This document shows positions 19,550-27,236 of a stretch of DNA of 47,577 bases, in pieces (within the stretch, counting starts at the first letter, position 1; the number at the start of each line of letters is the position of its first letter). The stretch comes from an uncultured Parabacteroides sp. Lineage in GTDB: Bacteria; Bacteroidota; Bacteroidia; Bacteroidales; Tannerellaceae. The DNA is taken from NCBI GenBank assembly GCA_946055095.1, contig CAMGEM010000003.1:1-47577 (forward strand). Direction: 5' to 3'. A model generated the notes under the pieces. That model was given only the letters and a program-made list of their open reading frames with translations, was not told the DNA's origin and did not search any database. The position numbers were made by a program, and so were the translations under genes.

Positions 19550-19791
19550 CGTTGCCCGTAGTTTGGGAAAACGTTGCCCATCGTTTTAAAAAACATTGCC
19601 GATCGTTTTAGAAAACGTTGCCCGTGGTTTTGGAAAATCATGGGCAATATTTTTTTGTCCGTTGCCCATCATTTTGGAAGGCATTGCCTGCCGCTTGACC
19701 AAGTCTGCCTGATTCGCCCCAAATAGTGTTCCTGTTAGTCCCCACTTTTTCCCCAGTTAGCGAAAAATATTTCTCCAGTTGGAGCCGAGAT
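19550..19791. repeat. Tandem array of 22-bp degenerate units
   Basis: Units at 19550, 19572, 19594, 19616, 19638 (inverted), 19660, 19682, 19704, 19726, 19748, 19770; consensus CGTTGCCCATCGTTTTGGAAAA changing to TTTCCCCAGTTAGCGAAAAATA, in constant 22-bp phase. Confidence 0.8.
19618..19656 (+). terminator. Intrinsic terminator of the S46 peptidase gene formed by array units 4 and 5
   Basis: TTGCCCGTG/CATGGGCAA (9 bp including one G-U), 12-nt loop, followed by TATTTTTTT. Confidence 0.7.
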
Positions 19792-19814
19792 TGGCGTGTG
19801 TGGGCGACAATAAA

Positions 19815-19845
19815 AAAGGCTGTCTCCCAATCAGAAACAGCCTTT
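19815..19845 (-). terminator. Intrinsic terminator of tRNA-fMet
   Basis: AAAGGCTGT/ACAGCCTTT stem; minus-strand T tract follows. Confidence 0.7.
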
Positions 19846-19850
19846 ATCAG

Positions 19851-19922
<72 letters not shown>

Positions 19923-20063
19923 ATGTCATTGCGATCAGTTACCCGATTGCGAGTGCAAAGGTAGGCATTATTTTTAGAAAAACAAATTTGGAGCACTTTT
20001 TTTTTGATATGCTTGGTAGAACCAATCTTTTTTGAGTACTTTGCGCACATTATTCAATAAAAT

Positions 20064-20666
20064 GTGCAATTCATGCCGACGACAGTTTCAAAGACACGCG
20101 ATATGTTAGTGGATGTGGCCAGACAGTTGTTTGCCCGCATGGGAGTGGACAATACAACGATGAACGACATCGCGCAGGCATCTCGCAAGGGCAGACGAAC
20201 GCTTTATACCTATTTTAAAAGCAAAAACGAGATCTTCTTGGCTGTAGTAGAGTCGGAGTTGGATCAGCTTTACAAGGTTTTGCTGGAGGTGACTTCCCGC
20301 AATATTCCTGCCGATGAGAAGTTGGTGGCTTTTATCTACGCCCGCTTGGATGCGGTAAAGGCGATTGTTTTTCGGAATGGCACGTTGCGTGCTACTTTTT
20401 TCCGCGATATTTGGCGGGTGGAGAAGGTGCGTAAGAGTTTTGACTTGCGTGAGATAGAGATGTTGCAAGGTATATTGGACGAGGGTGTTCGGACAGGAGT
20501 CTTTCAGATGCCCGATACCGACATCACGGCTTTGGTGCTTCACCATGCTTTGAAGGGGTTGGAGGTGCCCTATATTCGTGGGGTGATGGGCGATAATATC
20601 AATCAGCGCATCAAACGAAGAGAGAACGTGATTAACTTGATATTTAATGGAATAAGGGTGAAATAG
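20064..20666 (+). CDS. TetR/AcrR family transcriptional regulator
   Basis: DVARQLFARMGVDNTTMNDIAQASRKGRRTLYTYFKSKNEIFLAVVE helix-turn-helix. Confidence 0.93.
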   Translation: MQFMPTTVSKTRDMLVDVARQLFARMGVDNTTMNDIAQASRKGRRTLYTYFKSKNEIFLAVVESELDQLYKVLLEVTSRNIPADEKLVAFIYARLDAVKAIVFRNGTLRATFFRDIWRVEKVRKSFDLREIEMLQGILDEGVRTGVFQMPDTDITALVLHHALKGLEVPYIRGVMGDNINQRIKRRENVINLIFNGIRVK

Positions 20667-20721
20667 ATAGAGAAATATAAAGATAGAGTTTGAAAAAGGA
20701 TTAATTTAAGTAAAGGCAAAA

Positions 20722-21669
20722 ATGTTTATTAATGCGACTGGCTATTATGTGCCCGCGGATCGGGTAGATAATGAGCATTTCCGGGAGTTGAATGGATTGA
20801 CGAGCGAGTGGATCGAGCAGCGAACAGGTATCTTGACTCGCTCAAAGGCTAAGCCGGAAGAGAACGTGAATACGATGAGTTTAGAGGCAGTGCGGGATGC
20901 GCTTCCTCATTTACCGTATGATATCAAGGAGGTGGATCTGATCGTTTCCGCTTCCTATTCGCCGCATGACACGGTGGCGACGGCAGCGCATACCGTGCAG
21001 CATGTGTATCAGATCGCTGGAGCCAAGGCGCTTTATCTTTCGTCGGCTTGCTCCTCATTTATGAATGCCTTGGAGGTGGTGGAGGGCTATTTCGCTTCCG
21101 GCAAAGCCAAGAAGGCGTTGCTGCTCTCTGCGGATAAGAACTCGGCCTATTATAATGAGACAGATCCGAAGGCGGGACATCTTTGGGGAGATGCGGCAGC
21201 GGCCTTTTTCCTCTCGAAGGAGCCTGTCTGTGAGACCGATGCAGAGATCTTGGAGATTTATACTTGTGGCTTGGGCGATTTGCCCAAGGCGATGGAGGCG
21301 GTGCATTTGTTCCCGAAAGAGGGCGGTATCGCTATGCCGGAGGGTAGAGATGTCTTCATGCAGGCTTGTACCTACATGCCAAAGAATGTGCTTAACCTGT
21401 TGGCTAACCATGGTTATACCTTGGATGATCTCTCTTATTTCATTGGTCATCAAGCCAACATGCGCATCATGGCGAACATCGCGAAACAGCTTAAACTGCC
21501 GGAAGAGAAGTTCTTGCATAACATCGAGGAGTTGGGCAACACCGGCTCGGTTAGCTCCGCTTTGGTCTATGCGCAACATGTGAATCAGTTCAAGCCAGGC
21601 GATTTGGTGGCACTCACTGTCTTTGGTGGTGGCTATTCTACGGGAGCCTGCTTGATCAAACAACGATAG
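20722..21669 (+). CDS. 3-oxoacyl-ACP synthase III (FabH)-like thiolase-fold enzyme
   Basis: SSACSSF (Cys), FIGHQANMRI (His), LGNTGSVSSA (Asn): intact KAS III triad. Confidence 0.92.
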   Translation: MFINATGYYVPADRVDNEHFRELNGLTSEWIEQRTGILTRSKAKPEENVNTMSLEAVRDALPHLPYDIKEVDLIVSASYSPHDTVATAAHTVQHVYQIAGAKALYLSSACSSFMNALEVVEGYFASGKAKKALLLSADKNSAYYNETDPKAGHLWGDAAAAFFLSKEPVCETDAEILEIYTCGLGDLPKAMEAVHLFPKEGGIAMPEGRDVFMQACTYMPKNVLNLLANHGYTLDDLSYFIGHQANMRIMANIAKQLKLPEEKFLHNIEELGNTGSVSSALVYAQHVNQFKPGDLVALTVFGGGYSTGACLIKQR

Positions 21670-21695
21670 TATTTTCATTTAATAAACAAGGTTCT

Positions 21696-22442
21696 ATGAA
21701 GTTATTGGAAGGTAAGGTAGCAATCATTACGGGTGCTGCCCGTGGCATTGGCAAGGCCATTGCCTTGAAGTTCGCCGCTGAGGGTGCGAACATTGCGTTT
21801 ACGGATTTGGTCATCGACGAGAACGGCTTGGCTACACAGGCTGAGATCGAGGCATTGGGCGTGAAGGCGAAAGGCTACGCTTCAAACGCAGCTAATTTCG
21901 AGGATACGCACAATGTAGTGGCTGAGATCGTGAAGGATTTCGGTCGGGTAGATGTGTTGGTGAACAATGCCGGTATCACGAAAGATGGTTTGATGATGCG
22001 CATGAGCGAGGGTCAATGGGACGCTGTGTTGAATGTCAACCTGAAGTCTGCGTTCAACTTTATCCATGCCGTTTCTCCGATCATGATGAAGCAACGTGCG
22101 GGTAGCATCATCAACATGTCTTCTGTGGTGGGCGTGCATGGCAACGCTGGTCAATGCAACTATTCCGCATCAAAGGCGGGTATGATCGGTTTGGCTAAGT
22201 CTATCGCACAGGAGTTGGGCTCTCGTGGTATTCGTGCCAATGCGATCGCTCCGGGCTTCATCATCACGGATATGACCGCTAAGTTGCCTGAGGATGTGAA
22301 GGCTGAGTGGTGCAAGAAGATTCCTTTGCGCCGTGGAGGTACGGTAGAGGATGTGGCTAACATCGCGACGTTCTTGGCTTCTGATATGTCTTCTTATGTC
22401 TCTGGTCAGGTGATCCAGGTTGACGGTGGCATGAATATGTAA
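21696..22442 (+). CDS. fabG: 3-oxoacyl-ACP reductase
   Basis: SDR: GAARGIGKAIA, NNAG, YSASKAG, C-terminal VDGGMNM. Confidence 0.95.
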   Translation: MKLLEGKVAIITGAARGIGKAIALKFAAEGANIAFTDLVIDENGLATQAEIEALGVKAKGYASNAANFEDTHNVVAEIVKDFGRVDVLVNNAGITKDGLMMRMSEGQWDAVLNVNLKSAFNFIHAVSPIMMKQRAGSIINMSSVVGVHGNAGQCNYSASKAGMIGLAKSIAQELGSRGIRANAIAPGFIITDMTAKLPEDVKAEWCKKIPLRRGGTVEDVANIATFLASDMSSYVSGQVIQVDGGMNM

Positions 22443-22458
22443 TTAGGGTAATTTTGAG

Positions 22459-22499
22459 TTTTGGATCTTGTGTAGGCATAAAGCACGCAAGATCCAAAA
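22459..22499 (+). terminator. Hairpin/terminator downstream of fabG
   Basis: TTTTGGATCTTG ... CAAGATCCAAAA perfect 12-bp stem. Confidence 0.6.
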
Positions 22500-22517
22500 T
22501 TTATATCGGATTGTATC

Positions 22518-23195
22518 ATGGAGGTAATTTACGAAGATAACCATCTCATCGCGGTTGATAAGACCTGTCGAGAGATCGTCCAAGGAGACAAGACCGGTGA
22601 TACCCCTCTTTCTGAGCAATTGAAGGCTTGGTTGAAAGAGAAGTATCAGAAGCCAGGCAATGTCTTCGTGGGAGTCACGCATCGGCTGGATCGGCCGGTC
22701 AGCGGTGTGGTGCTTTTCGCCAAGACCAGCAAGGCGTTGGCTCGTTTGAACGAGATGTTTCGCTTGGGACAGGTGAAGAAGACCTATTGGGCCATCGTGA
22801 AGAACAAGCCTAAACAGGAAGAGGGGGAGTTAGTGAATTGGCTGGTGCGCAATGAGAAGCAAAACAAAAGCTATGCCTATGACACGGAACGTCCTGGGGC
22901 TAAGCAGGCGATCTTGCATTATCGGTTGATTGCCAGCTCTGATCGTTACTACCTGTTGGAGATAGACTTGAAGACAGGGCGTCACCACCAGATCCGTTGC
23001 CAGTTGGCGCACATGGGTTGTCCCATTAAGGGCGACTTGAAATATGGCTTTGAACGTTCTAACCGGGATGGTGGGATCAGTCTGCACGCACGCAGCGCGG
23101 CGTTCATTCACCCCGTATCTAAACAATCATTGGTTATAGAGGCTCCTGTGCCCGATGATCCCTTGTGGCGTGCGTTGGCAGAGGCTGTAGAATAG
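22518..23195 (+). CDS. RluA-family pseudouridine synthase without S4 domain
   Basis: THRLDRPVSGVVLFAKTSKA active-site motif, TGRHHQIRCQLAHMGCPIKGDLKYG. Confidence 0.95.
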   Translation: MEVIYEDNHLIAVDKTCREIVQGDKTGDTPLSEQLKAWLKEKYQKPGNVFVGVTHRLDRPVSGVVLFAKTSKALARLNEMFRLGQVKKTYWAIVKNKPKQEEGELVNWLVRNEKQNKSYAYDTERPGAKQAILHYRLIASSDRYYLLEIDLKTGRHHQIRCQLAHMGCPIKGDLKYGFERSNRDGGISLHARSAAFIHPVSKQSLVIEAPVPDDPLWRALAEAVE

Positions 23196-23285
23196 CTGCT
23201 GGATTAAGTTCAAGGGATGGTGTATTGCCGAATTTTTTCGTAAGTTTGCGCTATCATTATCATTGAACATAAAAACGAGTAAGCT

Positions 23286-24641
23286 ATGTCTGTAAAATCG
23301 TATATCGAATCCAATAAGGATCGTTTTGTGGAGGAGCTCTTTTCGCTCATCCGTATTCCTTCTATTAGCGCAAAACAGGAGCATCAATCCGATATGTGGG
23401 CTTGTGCCCAGCGGTGGGCTGAATTATTGTGCGCATCGGGTGCTGACCGGGCGGAGGTGATGCCGACGGAGGGCTTCCCCGTCGTTTATGCGGAGAAAAT
23501 GGTTGACCCCGTTGCGCCTACGGTACTGATTTATGCCCACTATGATGTGCAACCTGCTGAACCTTTGGAGTTATGGAAAAGCCAGCCTTTTGAACCGGAA
23601 ATACGTGAAGGCCGTATCTGGGCCCGAGGTGCCGACGATGACAAGGGGCAGGGCATGATCCAGGTGAAGGGATTTGAGACGGCCATTCATGAGGGATTGC
23701 TCCATTGCAATGTCAAGTTCATCTTCGAGGGTGAGGAGGAGATCGGTTCTCCCAGTTTGGAGGCATTCTGCCAGGCCAACAAGGAGCTGCTGAAGGCCGA
23801 TGTGATTTTGGTGTCTGATACCAGCATGGTGAGCAAAGAGACACCTTCGTTGACGACGGGTCTGCGTGGTTTGGCTTACTGGGAGTTAGAGGTGACGGGC
23901 CCTAACCGAGACCTGCATTCTGGCCATTTTGGTGGTGCGGTGGCCAACCCGATCAATGTGCTCTGCAAGATGATGGCTGACATCACCGATGCGGATGGCC
24001 GCATCACAATTCCGGGTTTCTATGATGACGTGGAGGAGGTCTCTCCGGCTGAGCGGGAGATGATCGCCCGTATTCCTTTCGATGAGGAGAAATACAAGCG
24101 TGCCATTGATGTGGATGCCCTGTTTGGTGAGAAGGGCTATTCGACGTTGGAGCGGAACAGTTGCCGTCCTTCGTTCGATATTTGTGGCATTTGGGGCGGC
24201 TATATCGGTGAGGGCAGCAAGACGGTGCTTCCCTCGAAAGCCTACGCCAAGGTGTCGGCCCGTTTGGTGCCGCATCAGGATCCGGCAAAGATCAACCAGC
24301 TTTTCATGGATTATATCGCTCGTGTCACACCTCCTTACGTGCGGGTGAAGGTGACACCCAGTCATGGCGGTTTGGGCTATGTTTGTCCGATTGATTTGCC
24401 CGCTTACCAAGCAGCGGAAGAGGCGGTAGGTATCGCTTTTGGGCAGAAGCCGTTGGCGGTACGTCGAGGTGGTAGTATTCCGATTATCTCCACTTTTGAG
24501 CAGGTGTTGGGCATCAAGACCGTTTTGATGGGCTTCGGTTTGGAACAGAATGCGATTCACTCGCCCAACGAGAGTCAAGAGTTGGATATTTTCTTCAAGG
24601 GTATCGAGTCTGTGGCTGAGTTCTATCGGATTTATAAATAA
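23286..24641 (+). CDS. M20 family dipeptidase/deacylase
   Basis: YAHYDVQPA, ARGADDDKGQ, FEGEEEIGS, HSGHFGG, GGSIPI. Confidence 0.93.
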   Translation: MSVKSYIESNKDRFVEELFSLIRIPSISAKQEHQSDMWACAQRWAELLCASGADRAEVMPTEGFPVVYAEKMVDPVAPTVLIYAHYDVQPAEPLELWKSQPFEPEIREGRIWARGADDDKGQGMIQVKGFETAIHEGLLHCNVKFIFEGEEEIGSPSLEAFCQANKELLKADVILVSDTSMVSKETPSLTTGLRGLAYWELEVTGPNRDLHSGHFGGAVANPINVLCKMMADITDADGRITIPGFYDDVEEVSPAEREMIARIPFDEEKYKRAIDVDALFGEKGYSTLERNSCRPSFDICGIWGGYIGEGSKTVLPSKAYAKVSARLVPHQDPAKINQLFMDYIARVTPPYVRVKVTPSHGGLGYVCPIDLPAYQAAEEAVGIAFGQKPLAVRRGGSIPIISTFEQVLGIKTVLMGFGLEQNAIHSPNESQELDIFFKGIESVAEFYRIYK

Positions 24642-24653
24642 GCGTAGGTCAGG

Positions 24654-25910
24654 ATGAGCCTATTGATTAAAAACGCATGGTTGGCGGGTGAGGCGACGGA
24701 TATTTATATCGAGGGCAATGAGATCCGTCGAGTGGGGTCTTCTTTGCCTTGCTCTGCCGATCGCCAGATAGACGCTACCCATAAGGCGGTGATTCCGGGT
24801 TTTGTGAATGGGCATACCCATGCGGCTATGACCCTGTTTCGAGGATTTGGCGATGATATGCCTCTCAAGCCTTGGTTAGAGGAGAAGATTTGGCCCAATG
24901 AGGCGAAGCTGACGCACGAGGATGTCTATTGGGGCGTGAAGTTGGCCTGCTTAGAGATGATCAAGAGTGGGACAACCACCTTCTTGGATATGTATATGCA
25001 CTTCGGTGCCGTGGCGGAGGCGACGGAGGAGATGGGCTTGCGAGCTGTCTTGTCGGGTGCCTGTTTCGACCATTTCGATCCGGAACTGTCGGAGCGTTGT
25101 AAGCGGTCGAATGAGCGTCTGCTGCAAACGGTCGGGCGGTATGGCTCCCGGATTCAGTTGGCTTTGGGCCCTCATGCGATTTATACGGTCTCAGGTCCGT
25201 TGTTGCAATGGTGCGATGCGTTTGCGAAGGAGCATGCTTTGTTGATCCATCTGCATTTGGCGGAGACGGAGGGAGAGGTGGCCGATTCCGTGCGCCGTTT
25301 CGGGCTTACCCCGGTTCGTTATTTGCATAAGTTGGGTGTGTTGTCGCCTCGCCTGGTGATTGCGCATGGGGTTTATGTGGATGAGGAGGAGCTGAGACTG
25401 CTGGCTGACCATGGGGTGAAGGTGATCCATAATCCAGCGTCTAACATGAAGTTGGCTTCTGGCTATCGATTCAAATACCAAGAGATGCGCGCTTTGGGTA
25501 TTCCGGTGGGAATTGGAACGGACGGTTGTGCCTCATCCAATAATTTGGACATGATAGAGGCGATGAAGTTGGCTTCGCTATTAGGTAAGGTATGGCGAAA
25601 GGATCCGGAGGCGTTGACATGCGGGGAGATGTTCGCCTCGGCTACGGAGATTGGTGCCTCACTATTAGGCCTGAAAGCGGGGAAGATTGCGGAGGGCTAT
25701 TTGGCGGATCTCTGCTTGATCGACCTGCGTCAGCCCGCCTTTACGCCCAATTTTGACTTTGTCTCCAATTTGGTCTATGCGGCGAATGGCAGTTGTGTGG
25801 ATACCGTCATTTGTGATGGGAAAGTATTGATGGAGCATCGGCATGTGCCAGGTGAGGAGGAGATCATGGAACGTGCCGCTGCGATGGCGTATGATTTGGT
25901 GAAACGATAA
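24654..25910 (+). CDS. mtaD: 5'-methylthioadenosine/S-adenosylhomocysteine deaminase-like amidohydrolase
   Basis: VIPGFVNGHTHAAMTLFRG, LGPHAIYTVS, HLHLAETEGEV, HNPASNMKLASG, IGTDGCASSNNLDM. Confidence 0.9.
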   Translation: MSLLIKNAWLAGEATDIYIEGNEIRRVGSSLPCSADRQIDATHKAVIPGFVNGHTHAAMTLFRGFGDDMPLKPWLEEKIWPNEAKLTHEDVYWGVKLACLEMIKSGTTTFLDMYMHFGAVAEATEEMGLRAVLSGACFDHFDPELSERCKRSNERLLQTVGRYGSRIQLALGPHAIYTVSGPLLQWCDAFAKEHALLIHLHLAETEGEVADSVRRFGLTPVRYLHKLGVLSPRLVIAHGVYVDEEELRLLADHGVKVIHNPASNMKLASGYRFKYQEMRALGIPVGIGTDGCASSNNLDMIEAMKLASLLGKVWRKDPEALTCGEMFASATEIGASLLGLKAGKIAEGYLADLCLIDLRQPAFTPNFDFVSNLVYAANGSCVDTVICDGKVLMEHRHVPGEEEIMERAAAMAYDLVKR

Positions 25911-25925
25911 AAAGGAGGAAAGGAA

Positions 25926-26750
25926 ATGGAGATGATACCTACACAACAGTATCAAGAGGCGGCTGCCTATTTGGCTACCCGAATCAAGGGCCAGCCGCGG
26001 ATCGCTATTATATTAGGTAGTGGTTTGGGGGCTTTGGCGGATCAGATCGAGGATCCGATCGTGGTGCCTTATGCGGAGATTCCGCATTTTGTGCGCTCCA
26101 CAGCAGTGGGGCACAAAGGTAATTTTATCTGTGGGCGATTGGGTGGCAAGGAAGTCTTGGCGATGCAGGGACGGTTCCACTATTATGAGGGCTATACGAT
26201 GCAACAGGTTACTTTCCCGGTGCGGGTGATGAAGCTGTTGGGCGTGCAAAACCTGTTGGTCTCGAATGCGGCGGGAGGTATCAATCCCTCGTTTAAGTTG
26301 GGCGATCTGATGATTATCCGTGACCATATCAATATGTTACCCAATCCCTTGATCGGCCCTAACAATGCCGATTTCGGTACTCGTTTCCCTGATATGACAA
26401 GGGCTTACGACCGGGAATGGATCCGATTGATGGAGGAGGTTGCGGCGCGGTTGTCTATCCCCGTGAAGAAAGGGGTCTATGTGGGATTGACCGGTCCTTC
26501 GTTTGAGACGCCAGCGGAGTATGCTTTTTATGGTAAGGCAGGAGGAGATGCGATAGGCATGAGTACGGTGCCAGAGGTGATCGTGGCACGTCATGCGGGT
26601 ATGCGTGTCTTTGGTATGTCGGTGATCACCAACGAAGGTTACCATTTTGCGGATGATTTCGTGAATGATGGGGCAGATGTGATCAAAGCGGCGAATAAAG
26701 CAGCAGCCATTATGAATCAGCTATTTACGGAAATGATCAAAAAAATGTAG
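25926..26750 (+). CDS. Purine-nucleoside phosphorylase (class I, trimeric type)
   Basis: [52 protein letters not shown]. Confidence 0.95.
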   Translation: MEMIPTQQYQEAAAYLATRIKGQPRIAIILGSGLGALADQIEDPIVVPYAEIPHFVRSTAVGHKGNFICGRLGGKEVLAMQGRFHYYEGYTMQQVTFPVRVMKLLGVQNLLVSNAAGGINPSFKLGDLMIIRDHINMLPNPLIGPNNADFGTRFPDMTRAYDREWIRLMEEVAARLSIPVKKGVYVGLTGPSFETPAEYAFYGKAGGDAIGMSTVPEVIVARHAGMRVFGMSVITNEGYHFADDFVNDGADVIKAANKAAAIMNQLFTEMIKKM

Positions 26751-26769
26751 TAAAAAAGTGGTGCAAAGG

Positions 26770-26800
26770 TTTGGTGGTTTCTCAAAAATCACTACCTTTG
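26770..26800 (+). promoter_or_regulatory. Consensus Bacteroidetes promoter for the tRNA cluster
   Basis: TTTG (26770-26773), 19-nt spacer, TACCTTTG (26793-26800). Confidence 0.85.
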
Positions 26801-26831
26801 CAACCGCAATCGAGAGAGATTGATCAGCAAT

Positions 26832-26904
26832 GCGGAAGTAGCTCAGTTGGTAGAGCATAACCTTGCCAAGGTTAGGGTCGCGGGTTCGAGTCCCGTCTTC
26901 CGCT
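26832..26904 (+). tRNA. tRNA-Gly (GCC)
   Basis: GCGGAAG...CCTTGCCAAGG...GGGTTCGAGTCCC...CTTCCGC cloverleaf. Confidence 0.96.
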
Positions 26905-26920
26905 CTTCACATGATGGAAT

Positions 26921-27004
26921 GCCCAGGTGGCGGAATTGGTAGACGCGCTCGTTTCAGGTGCGAGTGGTTTTGCGATCGTGCAGGTTCGAGTCCTGTTCTG
27001 GGCA
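26921..27004 (+). tRNA. tRNA-Leu (CAG)
   Basis: Class II tRNA with long variable arm; anticodon loop TTCAGGT. Confidence 0.95.
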
Positions 27005-27013
27005 CACAAAGAT

Positions 27014-27098
27014 GCGTAGGTGGTGGAATTGGTAGACACGCTACTTTGAGGGGGTAGTGCCGGTTTACGGCGTGTGAGTTCAAGTCTCATCCTGCGTA
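27014..27098 (+). tRNA. tRNA-Leu (GAG)
   Basis: Class II tRNA; anticodon stem/loop CTACT-TTGAGGG-GGTAG, long variable arm. Confidence 0.94.
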
Positions 27099-27122
27099 CA
27101 ATTCATATCAAATAGTTGTTTT

Positions 27123-27162
27123 AATCAGGGGTGCGCATTGATGTGTGTCTCTGATTTTTTTT
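27123..27162 (+). terminator. Terminator of tRNA cluster
   Basis: AATCAG ... CTGATT stem extended by G-U pairs, followed by TTTTTT. Confidence 0.7.
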
Positions 27163-27206
27163 GTCCACAAGGGGACATCTGTGCATGAAGGAATCCAAAA
27201 TTTCTG

Positions 27207-27214
27207 TACTTTTG
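27207..27214 (+). promoter_or_regulatory. Bacteroidetes -7 element (TACTTTTG) for SGNH/MBOAT cassette
   Basis: TAnnTTTG 23 nt upstream of the first SGNH start codon. Confidence 0.5.
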
Positions 27215-27236
27215 TCGCCTTGCATAGCGAAGTGAG

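Noticed and set aside
19444-19647. Minus ORF with repeated NHGQRFL/NYGQRFL peptides
   Set aside because: Peptide repetition comes from the 22-bp DNA array read in rotating frames; the unit is not a multiple of 3, so a protein repeat is not maintained.
26863-27090. ORFs 26863-27057 (+) and 26872-27090 (-) over the tRNA cluster
   Set aside because: Entirely within tRNA-Gly/Leu/Leu; RDSNPRP-type peptides are tRNA artefacts.
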